The position numbers and the translations under genes were made by a program. DNA of 64,000 bases from Zoogloea sp. (GTDB lineage Bacteria > Pseudomonadota > Gammaproteobacteria > Burkholderiales > Rhodocyclaceae), in contig NZ_JAQVCN010000010.1 in assembly GCF_028689785.1 (NCBI RefSeq), positions 28,993 through 92,992 of the forward strand, written 5' to 3'. The notes beneath the pieces are model-generated. The model was not told where the DNA came from. It did not search any database and saw only the letters and a list, made by a program, of their open reading frames with translations. Positions 30,913 to 40,525 of this stretch are shown piece by piece. The first letter of the stretch is position 1. Every line of letters begins with the position of its first letter.

Positions 30913-32163
30913 ATGTTTTCCAAGCAAAATACCCTCGCCAAGGTCGACCCCGAACTCTGGCAAGCCATTGAGGCCGAAAACCGCCGTCAGGAAGATCACA
31001 TCGAACTGATCGCGTCCGAGAACTATGTCAGTGCAGCCGTCATGGAAGCCCAGGGCTCCCAGCTCACCAACAAGTACGCGGAGGGTTATCCGGGCAAGCG
31101 GTATTACGGTGGTTGCGAGTTCGTCGACCTGGCCGAGCAGCTGGCCATCGACCGCCTCAAGACCCTGTTCGGCGCAGAAGCCGCCAACGTCCAGCCCAAT
31201 TCCGGCTCCCAGGCCAACCAGGCCGTGCTGATGGCTTTCGCCAAGCCTGGCGACACCATCATGGGCATGAGCCTCGCTGAAGGTGGCCACCTCACCCACG
31301 GCATGCCGCTCAACATGTCCGGCAAGTGGTTCAACGTCGTCGCTTACGGCCTCGACCAGAACGAAGAGATCGACTACGACAAGATGGAAGCGCTGGCCCG
31401 CGAGCACAAGCCGCGCATCATCATCGCCGGCGCCTCGGCCTACGCCCTGCGCATCGACTTCGAGCGCTTCGCCAAGATCGCCAAGGAAATCGGCGCCATC
31501 TTCTGGGTGGACATGGCCCACTACGCCGGCCTCATCGCCGCCGGCTACTACCCCAACCCGGTGCCCCACGCCGACGTGGTCACCTCCACCACCCACAAGA
31601 CCCTGCGCGGCCCCCGCGGCGGCATCATCCTGATGAAGGCCGAGCATGAGAAGGCTCTCAACTCCGCCATCTTCCCGGGTCTTCAGGGTGGCCCGCTGAT
31701 GCACGTCATCGCCGCCAAGGCCGTGGCCTTCAAGGAAGCCGCCGAACCCCAGTTCAAGCGCTACCAGGAACAAGTCATTGCCAACGCACGCGTGATGGCA
31801 CGCGTGCTGGGCGAAGAGCGTGGCCTGCGCATCGTCTCCGGCCGCACCGAAAGCCATGTTTTCCTGGTCGACCTCCAGTCCAAGAACATCACTGGCAAGG
31901 AAGCCGAAGCTGCCCTCGGCCGCGCCCACATCACCGTCAACAAGAACTCCATCCCCAACGATCCGCAGAAGCCCTTCGTCACCTCCGGCATCCGTATCGG
32001 CTCCCCGGCGATGACCACCCGCGGTTTCACCGAGATCGAAGCCGAGCGCATCGCGCATCTCATTGCCGACGTGCTCGACAATCCCAATGACGAAGCCACC
32101 ACCGAGAACGTGCGCGCCAAGGTTGCCGAGCTTTGTCGCAAGTTCCCGGTGTACGGTGCCTGA
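30913..32163 (+). CDS. glyA: Serine hydroxymethyltransferase
   Basis: [55 protein letters not shown]. Confidence 0.98.
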   Translation: MFSKQNTLAKVDPELWQAIEAENRRQEDHIELIASENYVSAAVMEAQGSQLTNKYAEGYPGKRYYGGCEFVDLAEQLAIDRLKTLFGAEAANVQPNSGSQANQAVLMAFAKPGDTIMGMSLAEGGHLTHGMPLNMSGKWFNVVAYGLDQNEEIDYDKMEALAREHKPRIIIAGASAYALRIDFERFAKIAKEIGAIFWVDMAHYAGLIAAGYYPNPVPHADVVTSTTHKTLRGPRGGIILMKAEHEKALNSAIFPGLQGGPLMHVIAAKAVAFKEAAEPQFKRYQEQVIANARVMARVLGEERGLRIVSGRTESHVFLVDLQSKNITGKEAEAALGRAHITVNKNSIPNDPQKPFVTSGIRIGSPAMTTRGFTEIEAERIAHLIADVLDNPNDEATTENVRAKVAELCRKFPVYGA

Positions 32164-32194
32164 CAGCCGTACCGGCAGGCAGGCCCGCTAGCCC

Positions 32195-32674
32195 ATGCAT
32201 TGCCCCTTCTGCGGCGCCGACAACACGCAGGTCACCGACACCCGTGAAAACGAGGACGGTGACATCGTGCGGCGCCGCCGTCGCTGCCTTTCCTGTGACA
32301 AGCGCTTCACCACCTACGAACGCATCGACCTCAAGATGCCCCAGGTGGTCAAAAAAAACGGCAGCCGTGCTGAGTTCAGTCGCGACAAGCTGCTCGGAAG
32401 CCTGAGCCTGGCCCTGCGCAAGCGGCCGGTCACGGCCGAGAGTGTCGATGCCGCAGTAGACCGCATCGAAGCCAAGCTGCTTTCCTCCGGCGAGCGGGAG
32501 ATTCCTTCCGAACGCATCGGCGAGTTGGTGATGCGCGAGCTGAAAAAGCTCGACAAAGTTGCATACATCCGCTTCGCCTCCGTTTACCGTGCCTTTGAAG
32601 ACGTGGACGAATTCTCGGAAGTCATCCGTGAAGTCAGCACCCGTCCCCGTGGCCGCCCCCCCAAGACCTCCTGA
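32195..32674 (+). CDS. nrdR: Transcriptional repressor NrdR
   Basis: [18 protein letters not shown] zinc ribbon and ATP-cone. Confidence 0.97.
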   Translation: MHCPFCGADNTQVTDTRENEDGDIVRRRRRCLSCDKRFTTYERIDLKMPQVVKKNGSRAEFSRDKLLGSLSLALRKRPVTAESVDAAVDRIEAKLLSSGEREIPSERIGELVMRELKKLDKVAYIRFASVYRAFEDVDEFSEVIREVSTRPRGRPPKTS

Positions 32675-32687
32675 AGGTTTCCGCCCC

Positions 32688-33776
32688 ATGACTGCCACCG
32701 CCGACGACTACCGGTGGATGGCCCGCGCCCTTGAACTGGCGGCGCGCGGGCTGCTCACAACGACACCCAATCCCCGCGTGGGCTGCGTCATCGTGCAGCA
32801 CGGCGAGAGGGTCGGTGAAGGCTGGCATGTGCGTGCTGGGGAGCCCCACGCCGAAGTGCACGCGCTGGCTATGGCCGGCGCACGGGCCAGGGGAGCCACA
32901 GCTTACGTTACCCTCGAACCCTGCTCCCACCACGGACGCACGCCGCCCTGCGCCGACGCACTGGTCCAGGCCGGCGTAAGCCGGGTGGTGGTGGCCATGG
33001 AAGACCCCAACCCCCTGGTGGCCGGACGCGGCCTTGCCCGCCTGCGGGACGCCGGTATCGTCACCCACTCCGGCATCCAGGAGTCCGAGGCCCGCGACCT
33101 CAACATCGGTTTCATCTCGCGCATGACCCGTGGCCGCCCGTGGCTGCGCCTGAAGGTGGCTGCCACCCTCGACGGCAAGACGGCGCTCGAGAACGGCATC
33201 TCCCAGTGGATCACCGGCGAAGATGCCCGCCGTGACGCCCACCGCTGGCGTGCCCGCTCCTGCGCCGTCCTGACGGGCATCGGCACCGTGCGCGATGACG
33301 ACCCACAACTCAATGTCCGGGCGATTCCCACCGAACGCCAACCCCTGCGCGTCGTCGTCGACGCCCGCCTCGAAACGCCCCTCAACGCCCGCCTGCTCGA
33401 TGGCGGGCCCGTTCTCATCGCCGCTGCGCTCAACGACGCCGACCGCATCTCCGCACTACAGCGACGGGGCGCCGACGTCGTCATCCTGCCCAACGACGGC
33501 GGCAAGGTGGACCTGCCAGCCCTGATGCGTGAGCTGGGCCGCCGTGGTCTGAACGAGGTTCTTGCCGAGAGCGGCTTCAAACTCAACGGATCTCTGCTGC
33601 GGGAAGGCTGTGTGGACGAGCTTGTCCTCTATCTGGCCCCGGCACTGGTCGGCGATGCCGCCCGTGGGCTGTTCAACCTGCCGGCCCTCGGCAGCCTCGC
33701 CAACAAGCGCCCCCTCGCCTTCCACGACGTGCGCATGGTCGGCCGGGATCTGCGCATCATTGCGCGACCGGAGTGA
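32688..33776 (+). CDS. ribD: Riboflavin biosynthesis deaminase/reductase RibD
   Basis: HAEVHAL...TLEPCSHHGRTPPCADAL deaminase motif plus reductase domain. Confidence 0.96.
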   Translation: MTATADDYRWMARALELAARGLLTTTPNPRVGCVIVQHGERVGEGWHVRAGEPHAEVHALAMAGARARGATAYVTLEPCSHHGRTPPCADALVQAGVSRVVVAMEDPNPLVAGRGLARLRDAGIVTHSGIQESEARDLNIGFISRMTRGRPWLRLKVAATLDGKTALENGISQWITGEDARRDAHRWRARSCAVLTGIGTVRDDDPQLNVRAIPTERQPLRVVVDARLETPLNARLLDGGPVLIAAALNDADRISALQRRGADVVILPNDGGKVDLPALMRELGRRGLNEVLAESGFKLNGSLLREGCVDELVLYLAPALVGDAARGLFNLPALGSLANKRPLAFHDVRMVGRDLRIIARPE

Positions 33777-33907
33777 CACACCGCACAGGGGAAAGCACAT
33801 CTCCGGCTAAATCTGCAAACCTTTGACAGACGCATGAAAGATGCGTCATCGCCAGAGGCTGCGTGGCGTTAAGGTAGGCCTGCTACCGCAACCCGCCCGC
33901 CCCGACG

Positions 33908-34864
33908 ATGCGCCTCCGCCTCACCGCCCTTCTTGCTCTTGCCCTCCTCACCCCGGCACTTCACGCCGAAACAGCCATTGTTCTCAACTCGGTGGATGAG
34001 AGCGTCAGCTTCATCGACACCCGTAGCTACCAGGAGACCGGCCGTGCACCAGCCTGCAAGGAACCTCACCACCTGATGGCCATGCCCGACGATAGTGCGG
34101 TCATCGTCGCCTGTGCAGTCTCCAATGAACTGGTGTTCTTTGACCCACACACGGGCAGGGAACAGAAGCGCATCAAGAACATTTCCGACCCCTACCAGCT
34201 CGGCTTCTCGCCCGACAAGACGTGGTTCGTCGCCAACTCACTGCGCCTCGACCGGGTGGATCTGTATCGTGCCTCCGATTTCAGCCTGATCGCCCGCATC
34301 CCGGCCGAAAAAACGCCGTCCCATATGGCTTTTGACAAGGCCAGCCAGGTCGTTTTCATCACCCTGCAGGACTCCAACGAAGTCCTCGCCATCGACCTGA
34401 AGACCCGGCAGCCTGCCTGGAAGCACCCGGTGGGCCCGACCCCGGCCGGCATCCACATGACCCCCGACGACCGCTACCTGCTGGTCGGCATCATGGGTGC
34501 CGACTATGTTGAAGTTATCGACTGGCGAGCCCGCCGCACCATCAAGCGCATCACCACCGCAAAGGGGGCACACAACTTCCTGCCCCGGGGTGATGGGCGC
34601 CATGTCTTCGTGTCGAACCGCACCATCAAAGGCAGCATATCCCTCGTGGACATGCAGACCCTGAGCCTCGTCGAGAGCTACGACGTTCCCGGCGGGCCCG
34701 ACGACATGGAGATTCGTGCCGACGGAAAGGAGCTGTGGGCTACAGCCCGCTTTGCCCGCAAAGTGCAGGTGGTCAACCTGGAACAGAAAAAAATCTCCCA
34801 CTCAATCCGGGTGGGACGTTCCCCTCACGGGGTATCGTTCATCAACCACGCCCCACGGCAATGA
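33908..34864 (+). CDS. Exported YncE-like beta-propeller protein
   Basis: Signal peptide; repeated blade motifs (DDSAVIVACAVSNELVFFDPHTG, DDRYLLVGIMGADYVEVID). Confidence 0.78.
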   Translation: MRLRLTALLALALLTPALHAETAIVLNSVDESVSFIDTRSYQETGRAPACKEPHHLMAMPDDSAVIVACAVSNELVFFDPHTGREQKRIKNISDPYQLGFSPDKTWFVANSLRLDRVDLYRASDFSLIARIPAEKTPSHMAFDKASQVVFITLQDSNEVLAIDLKTRQPAWKHPVGPTPAGIHMTPDDRYLLVGIMGADYVEVIDWRARRTIKRITTAKGAHNFLPRGDGRHVFVSNRTIKGSISLVDMQTLSLVESYDVPGGPDDMEIRADGKELWATARFARKVQVVNLEQKKISHSIRVGRSPHGVSFINHAPRQ

Positions 34865-35601
34865 GTCGCGTCCGCCCATACCTGCCCGCCTTACTGCTCG
34901 CCATTGCCGGTCTCGCCCACGGCGCCAGCCCCGAGACTTGCCGAGGCACGGTATACCTGACCCTCGATACCGGCAACATGCGCCATGCCGACGAGATCGC
35001 AGCAATCCTCAACAAACATCAGGTAAAGGCAACCTTCTTCGTAGCCCAGGAGAAGACTCTGCGCGGCGACCATGCCCTCGACCCAAGTTGGGCAGAATAC
35101 TGGAAGGCCCGGGTCGCCGAGGGCCACGCCTTCGGCAGCCACACCTGGCGACACGGCAGCTTTCAACAAGATGGAGCCGATGGCCGGGTCATCTATCGAC
35201 TGATGGACGGCACCCGAACGCAACTCGATGCAGCCCAGGTCTGTGCCGAACTGAAAGCCCCCGACACCCGCTTCCAGGCCCTCACGGGGCACCCTCTCGA
35301 CCCCCTTTGGCGTGCCCCCGGAGGCCGGACCACCCCACTCACCCTCAAGGCGGCCCAGGCTTGCGGCTATCGCCACGTGCACTGGGCAGTCGCCGGTTTT
35401 CTCGGCGACGAACTCCCGTCCCACACCCACCCCAACACCATGCTGCTGGAGCGAGCGCTGGCACACATTCGCGACGGTGACATCCTGATGGCCCACCTGG
35501 GCATCTGGTCCCGCAAGGACCCTTTCGCGCCCATGCTTGATCCCCTGATCGCCGGCCTGAAGGCCCGCGGTTTCTGCTTTGCCCGCGTGCCGACGCCATG
35601 A
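34861..35601 (+). CDS. Exported NodB-type polysaccharide deacetylase-like protein
   Basis: Signal peptide; YLTLDTGN motif 1 variant, KATFFVAQE, FGSHTWRHGS motif 2, RAPGGR motif 3. Confidence 0.85.
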   Translation: MSRVRPYLPALLLAIAGLAHGASPETCRGTVYLTLDTGNMRHADEIAAILNKHQVKATFFVAQEKTLRGDHALDPSWAEYWKARVAEGHAFGSHTWRHGSFQQDGADGRVIYRLMDGTRTQLDAAQVCAELKAPDTRFQALTGHPLDPLWRAPGGRTTPLTLKAAQACGYRHVHWAVAGFLGDELPSHTHPNTMLLERALAHIRDGDILMAHLGIWSRKDPFAPMLDPLIAGLKARGFCFARVPTP

Positions 35602-36575
35602 TCACCTTTCTCACAGACCTCTTCGTCGCCACCCAGGGCTGGTTGTTTGACCGCCTGGTCCAACCCGTCCTGTTTGCGCTGGGCCTGGCCAGTTACGTGG
35701 AAATGGGATTCGAAGGCATCGAGTTCGTCCTCATCGGCATTCTCGAACTGGCAATCGCCTATTCGATCATGCGGCCACTGGAGGCTCTCTGGCCCGCCGA
35801 ACGTTGGAACGGCCGCAAAGCCGTGAGAGTGGATGTGCTGTACACCCTGCTCAACCGCCTGGGCATCATCCCCCTGGCCGTCTTTGCCCTGCTGGCCCCG
35901 GCTTTCATGGCCCTGGACGGCTGGCTGCGCTTCCACGACATGATCCCGCGGCAACTCGAAGACTGGCTGCCCGGCCTAGACACGCACCCGCTGCTCAGTT
36001 TTGTAATCTACCTGCTGATCCTGGACTTTGCCGAGTACTGGCGTCACCGCCTGTCCCACACCTTCCGCTGGTGGTGGGCATTACACGGCATCCATCATTC
36101 CCAGCGCCAGATGTCTTTCTGGACGGACTCCCGCAATCACCTGCTCGACGACCTGATTGCCGGTGTATGGTTTGCCGGGCTGTCCCTGCTGATCGGCGTA
36201 CCGCCCGGTCACTTCATCGGCCTGCTGGTCACCCTGCGTCTGGTAGAAAACCTGTCCCACACCAACACGCGACTGAGTTTCGGTCGCCTGGGCGATTACC
36301 TCATCGTCGGGCCCCGCTACCACCGCTGGCACCATGCCCTGGACTTGCCACCCGGAAAACGCTATCGCCACGGCTGCAACTTCGCGATCCTGTTTCCGTT
36401 CTGGGACGCGATCTTTGGCACCCTGCACCTTGAGCAGCAGCTTCCCCCCACCGGCATCCACGAAGACAGCGCCGAAGCACTCGCCGCACGGGATGACTTC
36501 TGGCTTCAGCAGAGGCTCGGGCTGGTACTGCTGTGGCGGGCACTCAACGCCCGCCGCCGATCAGGAGCGCTGTGA
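35598..36575 (+). CDS. Sterol desaturase/fatty acid hydroxylase superfamily membrane protein
   Basis: Multi-TM with HRLSH, HGIHHS and YHRWHH histidine boxes. Confidence 0.9.
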   Translation: MITFLTDLFVATQGWLFDRLVQPVLFALGLASYVEMGFEGIEFVLIGILELAIAYSIMRPLEALWPAERWNGRKAVRVDVLYTLLNRLGIIPLAVFALLAPAFMALDGWLRFHDMIPRQLEDWLPGLDTHPLLSFVIYLLILDFAEYWRHRLSHTFRWWWALHGIHHSQRQMSFWTDSRNHLLDDLIAGVWFAGLSLLIGVPPGHFIGLLVTLRLVENLSHTNTRLSFGRLGDYLIVGPRYHRWHHALDLPPGKRYRHGCNFAILFPFWDAIFGTLHLEQQLPPTGIHEDSAEALAARDDFWLQQRLGLVLLWRALNARRRSGAL

Positions 36576-37316
36576 TGCACATACCAGACAGCCCGGATCG
36601 CGCCCCAGGCGGATCGTTCGCCAGTCCATGGCCAGCGCATCGAGGAGGAGCAGCCGTCCGGTCAAGGTCTCGCCACAGCCGGCAAGGAGCTTGAGCGCCT
36701 CAGCCGCCTGAACGGCACCGACGATGCCGGTGATCGGTGCAAACACGCCCATCACGGCACAGCGCACCTCCTCCACGTCCTCCCCCTCCGGAAAAAGGCA
36801 GTGGTAGCAGGGGCTGCTCTCCTGACGCAGGTCGAAGACCGAGACCTGCCCATCGAACCGGACCGCCGCCCCGGAGACCAGGGGCTTGCCGGCCTCCACA
36901 CAGGCCCGGTTGATGGCGTGACGGGTGGCAAAATTGTCGGAGCAATCCAGCACCACATCAGCCAGGGCGACCTCACCTGCCAGTGCTTCGCCTTCCAGCC
37001 GGCAGGCCAGGGGCACGACATTCACCTCCGGATTGAGCCGCGCCAGGCTGTCTCGCCCCGATTCCACCTTCAAGCGCCCAACACCCTCCTGACTGTGCAG
37101 GATCTGCCGTTGCAGGTTGGTCAGGTCCACCGTGTCGCCATCCGCCAGCACCAGCGTGCCAACACCAGCCGCCGCCAGGTACATGGCCGCCGGAGATCCG
37201 AGACCACCGGCACCCACCACCAGCACCCGGGCAGCAACAATGGCGCCCTGCCCCTCAATGCCGATCTGGGGCAGAAGAATGTGTCTTGAATAGCGCAGCA
37301 GCTGGTCGTCGTTCAT
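36561..37316 (-). CDS. moeB: MoeB/ThiF-family adenylyltransferase
   Basis: LLRYSRHILLPQIGIEGQ start, VLVVGAGGLGSPAAMYLAAAGVG, NLQRQILH. Confidence 0.9.
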   Translation of the reverse strand: MNDDQLLRYSRHILLPQIGIEGQGAIVAARVLVVGAGGLGSPAAMYLAAAGVGTLVLADGDTVDLTNLQRQILHSQEGVGRLKVESGRDSLARLNPEVNVVPLACRLEGEALAGEVALADVVLDCSDNFATRHAINRACVEAGKPLVSGAAVRFDGQVSVFDLRQESSPCYHCLFPEGEDVEEVRCAVMGVFAPITGIVGAVQAAEALKLLAGCGETLTGRLLLLDALAMDWRTIRLGRDPGCLVCASQRS

Positions 37317-37324
37317 GGGATGGC

Positions 37325-37353
37325 AAAAAAAGAAATGGCGCCACATCGGCGCC
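37325..37353 (-). terminator. Putative rho-independent terminator after 37378..37839
   Basis: Minus strand GGCGCC-GATGT-GGCGCC followed by ATTTCTTTTTTTG. Confidence 0.65.
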
Positions 37354-37377
37354 CGGGAAGCACAAGAAAACAGGCCC

Positions 37378-37839
37378 CTACTTGAACTCGCGCAGATCCG
37401 GCGGCGTATCGTCGCGATCACCGTGGGGATGGGCGGCGTAGGCGTTGATGTAGACCTCGTGAGACTGCTTGATGAGCCGCTCAGGCGAACGCAGATTATG
37501 CACCTGCGTGTCCTCCACATAGTAAATCAGGGCCCGATGGAGGCGCACCAGCAGAGGCCGATCAAGCTGGAAGCCTGCATTGACCAAAGCCTCTTCCAGA
37601 AGCTCCAGGGTGTAATCGAGGACACTGTAGCGAACAACCAGGGCCAACTCATGCCGCCCCGGCTCCACCTGGACCCCCCTCAGCGCAGCCAGGGATCGGC
37701 GCGCCTGGTAGATCTGCCCCTCTGGATAGGCCTTGAAACAGATCTCCCGGGTTTTGGCGATTCCGGCTCCGGCGTGGTTGAGATGCGCCCCGTGCTTGCG
37801 TCCAGCCAGCTTGTAAGCAGTCTCGCGTCGCATCACCAC
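37378..37839 (-). CDS. Uncharacterised small protein
   Basis: 153-aa ORF between ctpA and moeB in the same orientation; terminator downstream. Confidence 0.65.
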   Translation of the reverse strand: MVMRRETAYKLAGRKHGAHLNHAGAGIAKTREICFKAYPEGQIYQARRSLAALRGVQVEPGRHELALVVRYSVLDYTLELLEEALVNAGFQLDRPLLVRLHRALIYYVEDTQVHNLRSPERLIKQSHEVYINAYAAHPHGDRDDTPPDLREFK

Positions 37840-37854
37840 CCCCCGCCGTCGTTG

Positions 37855-39270
37855 TTACTTTCCGCTATTCTGGAGGATCTGCAGACCCTTGAGCAAATTC
37901 ACAGCCTGGGCCAGCTGGTAGTCGTCCTTGCCGGCAATCTCAAAGGGCGGCTTGCTCTCATCCACTTCATCCTTGGGCTTGTCCTTATCCTTGGATTTCG
38001 GTCCGGCTTCCTTCTTCTGGACAGGCACGACTTCAAGCTTCGGCGGTTCCGGGTCACGGCCATTGCCGAGGTGGCGGTCGAGATCCGCCTCGCGCATGCG
38101 CTCCCGGGAGGCACCACTTGGCGTTTCTTCAACGATGATGTCGGGCACGATGCCCTTGGCCTGAATCGACCGGCCGCTGGGCGTGAAGTAGCGTGCCGTG
38201 GTGAGCTTGATCGCCGCGTTGCTGTTGAGGGGAAGGATGGTCTGCACCGAACCCTTGCCGAAACTCTGGGTACCCATCACCACCGCGCGCTTGTGATCCT
38301 GGAGGGCGCCGGCAACGATCTCGGAGGCCGATGCCGAGCCGCCATTTACCAGCACCACCATCGGCACGCTCTTGATGGACGGCGGCACATTGCGGATGAA
38401 GTCCTCCCGCGCGCCGCGCAGATAATCATCCGGAACCGCCAGGTATTTTCGCTTGGCATCTTCGGCACGCCCATCCGTGGATACCACCAAGGCCTTTGCC
38501 GGCAGGAATGCGGCCGAAACCCCTACCGCGCCATGCAGCAACCCCCCCGGATCATTGCGCAGATCAAGTACCAACCCCTTTAGCTCACCCTGTTTTACGA
38601 GCTTTTCGAGGTGCTGAACCAGAGATGCCGCCGTCTGCTCCTGGAACTGCACCACCCGAACATAACCGTAGCCGGGCTCGACCACCTTCGACTTGACGCT
38701 CTGGACCTTGATGACTTCCCGCACCAACGTCACCACGATCGGCTTGGCCTCGCCCTTGCGGGCGATGGTCAACACGATGGAGGTCTTGGGCTTGCCACGC
38801 ATCCGCTTGACCGCATCGTTGAGAGACATGCCCTTCACCGAGGTATCGTCGAGCTTGATGATCAGGTCACCCGCCTTGATACCTGCGCGGAAAGCCGGCG
38901 TATCCTCGATGGGCGAGATCACCTTGACGAAACCATCTTCCGAACCCACCTCGATGCCCAGGCCCCCGAACTCGCCCTGGGTACCCACCTGCAGTTCCTT
39001 GAAGGCTTCCGCATCCAGATAAGCGGAGTGGGGATCGAGGTTGGACAGCATGCCGCTAATGGCGTGGGTGATGAGCTTCTTGTCATCCACCGGTTCCACG
39101 TAGCCTTGCTTAATGGCGTTGAAGACATCCGCCAGGTTGCGCAACTCTTCCACCGGCAAGGGTGCCAGACCAGCGGCCTTGTCCGCGTTGGCCGAGAAAT
39201 TGAGGCTGATCAGAACCCCGGCACAAAGCCCGGTAAACACCAGGCCGGCTTGTTGCAGTCTGCTGCGCAT
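37855..39270 (-). CDS. ctpA: S41 carboxyl-terminal processing protease
   Basis: Signal-anchor start MRSRLQQAGLVFTGLCAGVLISL; PDZ (GGLGIEVG), VNGGSASASEIVAGALQDHKRAVVMGTQSFGKGSVQT. Confidence 0.95.
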   Translation of the reverse strand: MRSRLQQAGLVFTGLCAGVLISLNFSANADKAAGLAPLPVEELRNLADVFNAIKQGYVEPVDDKKLITHAISGMLSNLDPHSAYLDAEAFKELQVGTQGEFGGLGIEVGSEDGFVKVISPIEDTPAFRAGIKAGDLIIKLDDTSVKGMSLNDAVKRMRGKPKTSIVLTIARKGEAKPIVVTLVREVIKVQSVKSKVVEPGYGYVRVVQFQEQTAASLVQHLEKLVKQGELKGLVLDLRNDPGGLLHGAVGVSAAFLPAKALVVSTDGRAEDAKRKYLAVPDDYLRGAREDFIRNVPPSIKSVPMVVLVNGGSASASEIVAGALQDHKRAVVMGTQSFGKGSVQTILPLNSNAAIKLTTARYFTPSGRSIQAKGIVPDIIVEETPSGASRERMREADLDRHLGNGRDPEPPKLEVVPVQKKEAGPKSKDKDKPKDEVDESKPPFEIAGKDDYQLAQAVNLLKGLQILQNSGK

Positions 39271-39463
39271 AAAGTCTCCGTCTGGACGCAGGGCCCCAGG
39301 GCCCCGAACGCCATTACATGCCCGCAATGGAGCTATTCTGAGTAGGGAGAGGAGTATAAACCGGAAAGGTTCCCGACTCGGCACGCGCCGGGGGCTCTAC
39401 ACTAGCCTCGTGAAAAAGTGGTATTTTATTGGGTCGCTCAGCCCTTAACCGCCCGTCGCTTTC

Positions 39464-39781
39464 GTGAAAACAGACTTCGTTGATCTCATCGCCAAACAGG
39501 AACACATCGAGACTGCTGCTCGAGCCCTCAAGGCGATTTCTCATCCCCTGCGCCTCAAGATCCTGTGCGTGGTCGGAAGCGAGGAAGTCTGTGTGCAGGA
39601 TATCGTGGAAGCCGTAGGCACCTCGCAAAGCAATATTTCCCAGCACCTCGCCATTCTGCGGGACAAGGGCGTGTTGCTCACCCGCAAGGACGCCAACCGG
39701 GTTTATTACCGTGTCGGCGACACCCGCACACTCCAGCTTATCGTCATGATGCGCGAAGTCTTCTGCAACGACGACGCCTGA
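39464..39781 (+). CDS. ArsR/SmtB-family regulator
   Basis: ALKAISHPLRLKILCVV, TSQSNISQHLAILRDKGVLLTRKDANRVYYRV; Cys at 35, 43 and 101. Confidence 0.93.
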   Translation: MKTDFVDLIAKQEHIETAARALKAISHPLRLKILCVVGSEEVCVQDIVEAVGTSQSNISQHLAILRDKGVLLTRKDANRVYYRVGDTRTLQLIVMMREVFCNDDA

Positions 39782-39808
39782 CCCCTTTTTCGACCCGGAG
39801 TTCGTTTA

Positions 39809-40216
39809 GTGGAATTCATCCAGCAAAACTGGTACTGGGCAGCCCTTGCCGCCGTCAGCGGCTCCCTGCTCATCGTCACCTCCCTGAAAGGCGGCCGCGG
39901 TATTTCCCCCGCCCAGGCAACCACGCTCATCAATCGCGAAGACGCCATCGTGGTAGATGTCCGCGAGTCCGCCGAGTACAGCGCCGGCCACCTGCTCAAC
40001 GCACGCCACATCCCCCTGGGCGAGCTTGAGAAGCGCCTCGGCGAACTCGACAAGTTCAAGGACAAGCCGGTCATCCTCAACTGCCAGAGCGGCAGCCGAT
40101 CGGCTTCGGCCTGTGGCGTCCTGCGCAAGGCCGGCTTCAACAACGTGCACAACCTCGAAGGCGGCATCGCGGCCTGGGAGCAGGCCGGCATGCCCATAAG
40201 CCGCAGGAAAAAATGA
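39809..40216 (+). CDS. Membrane-anchored rhodanese-like protein (YibN-like)
   Basis: N-terminal TM, VVDVRESAEYSAGH, NCQSGSRSA catalytic loop. Confidence 0.93.
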   Translation: MEFIQQNWYWAALAAVSGSLLIVTSLKGGRGISPAQATTLINREDAIVVDVRESAEYSAGHLLNARHIPLGELEKRLGELDKFKDKPVILNCQSGSRSASACGVLRKAGFNNVHNLEGGIAAWEQAGMPISRRKK

Positions 40217-40488
40217 CCATGCAACCCAAAGTGCTCATGTATACGACCGCTGTATGCCCCTACTGCGTCCGGGCCGAAGGCCTGCTGCGGCGCAAGGGTG
40301 TAGCGGAAATCGACAAGGTGCGCATCGACATCGACGCGGCCCGCCGTGACGAAATGATGGAGCGCACCGGTCGCCGCACCGTGCCGCAAATCTATATCGG
40401 CGACTTTCACGTGGGGGGGTGTGACGACCTGTTCGCCCTTGACCACGAAGGCAAGCTCGATCTGCTGCTGAATGGCGAAGCCGCCTGA
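40213..40488 (+). CDS. grxC: Glutaredoxin 3
   Basis: MYTTAVCPYCVRAEGLL (CPYC), RTVPQIYIGDFHVGGCDDL. Confidence 0.95.
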   Translation: MTMQPKVLMYTTAVCPYCVRAEGLLRRKGVAEIDKVRIDIDAARRDEMMERTGRRTVPQIYIGDFHVGGCDDLFALDHEGKLDLLLNGEAA

Positions 40489-40525
40489 GAAGCTGCCCAA
40501 TCCTTTTATCCACGGAAAAACCATC

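Noticed and set aside
30814-32058. 414-aa minus-strand ORF opposite glyA
   Set aside because: Complement of a highly conserved gene; typical high-GC antisense artefact.
37315-38583. 422-aa plus-strand ORF across moeB/ctpA intergenic DNA
   Set aside because: Covers a terminator and the complement of two genes; no motif.
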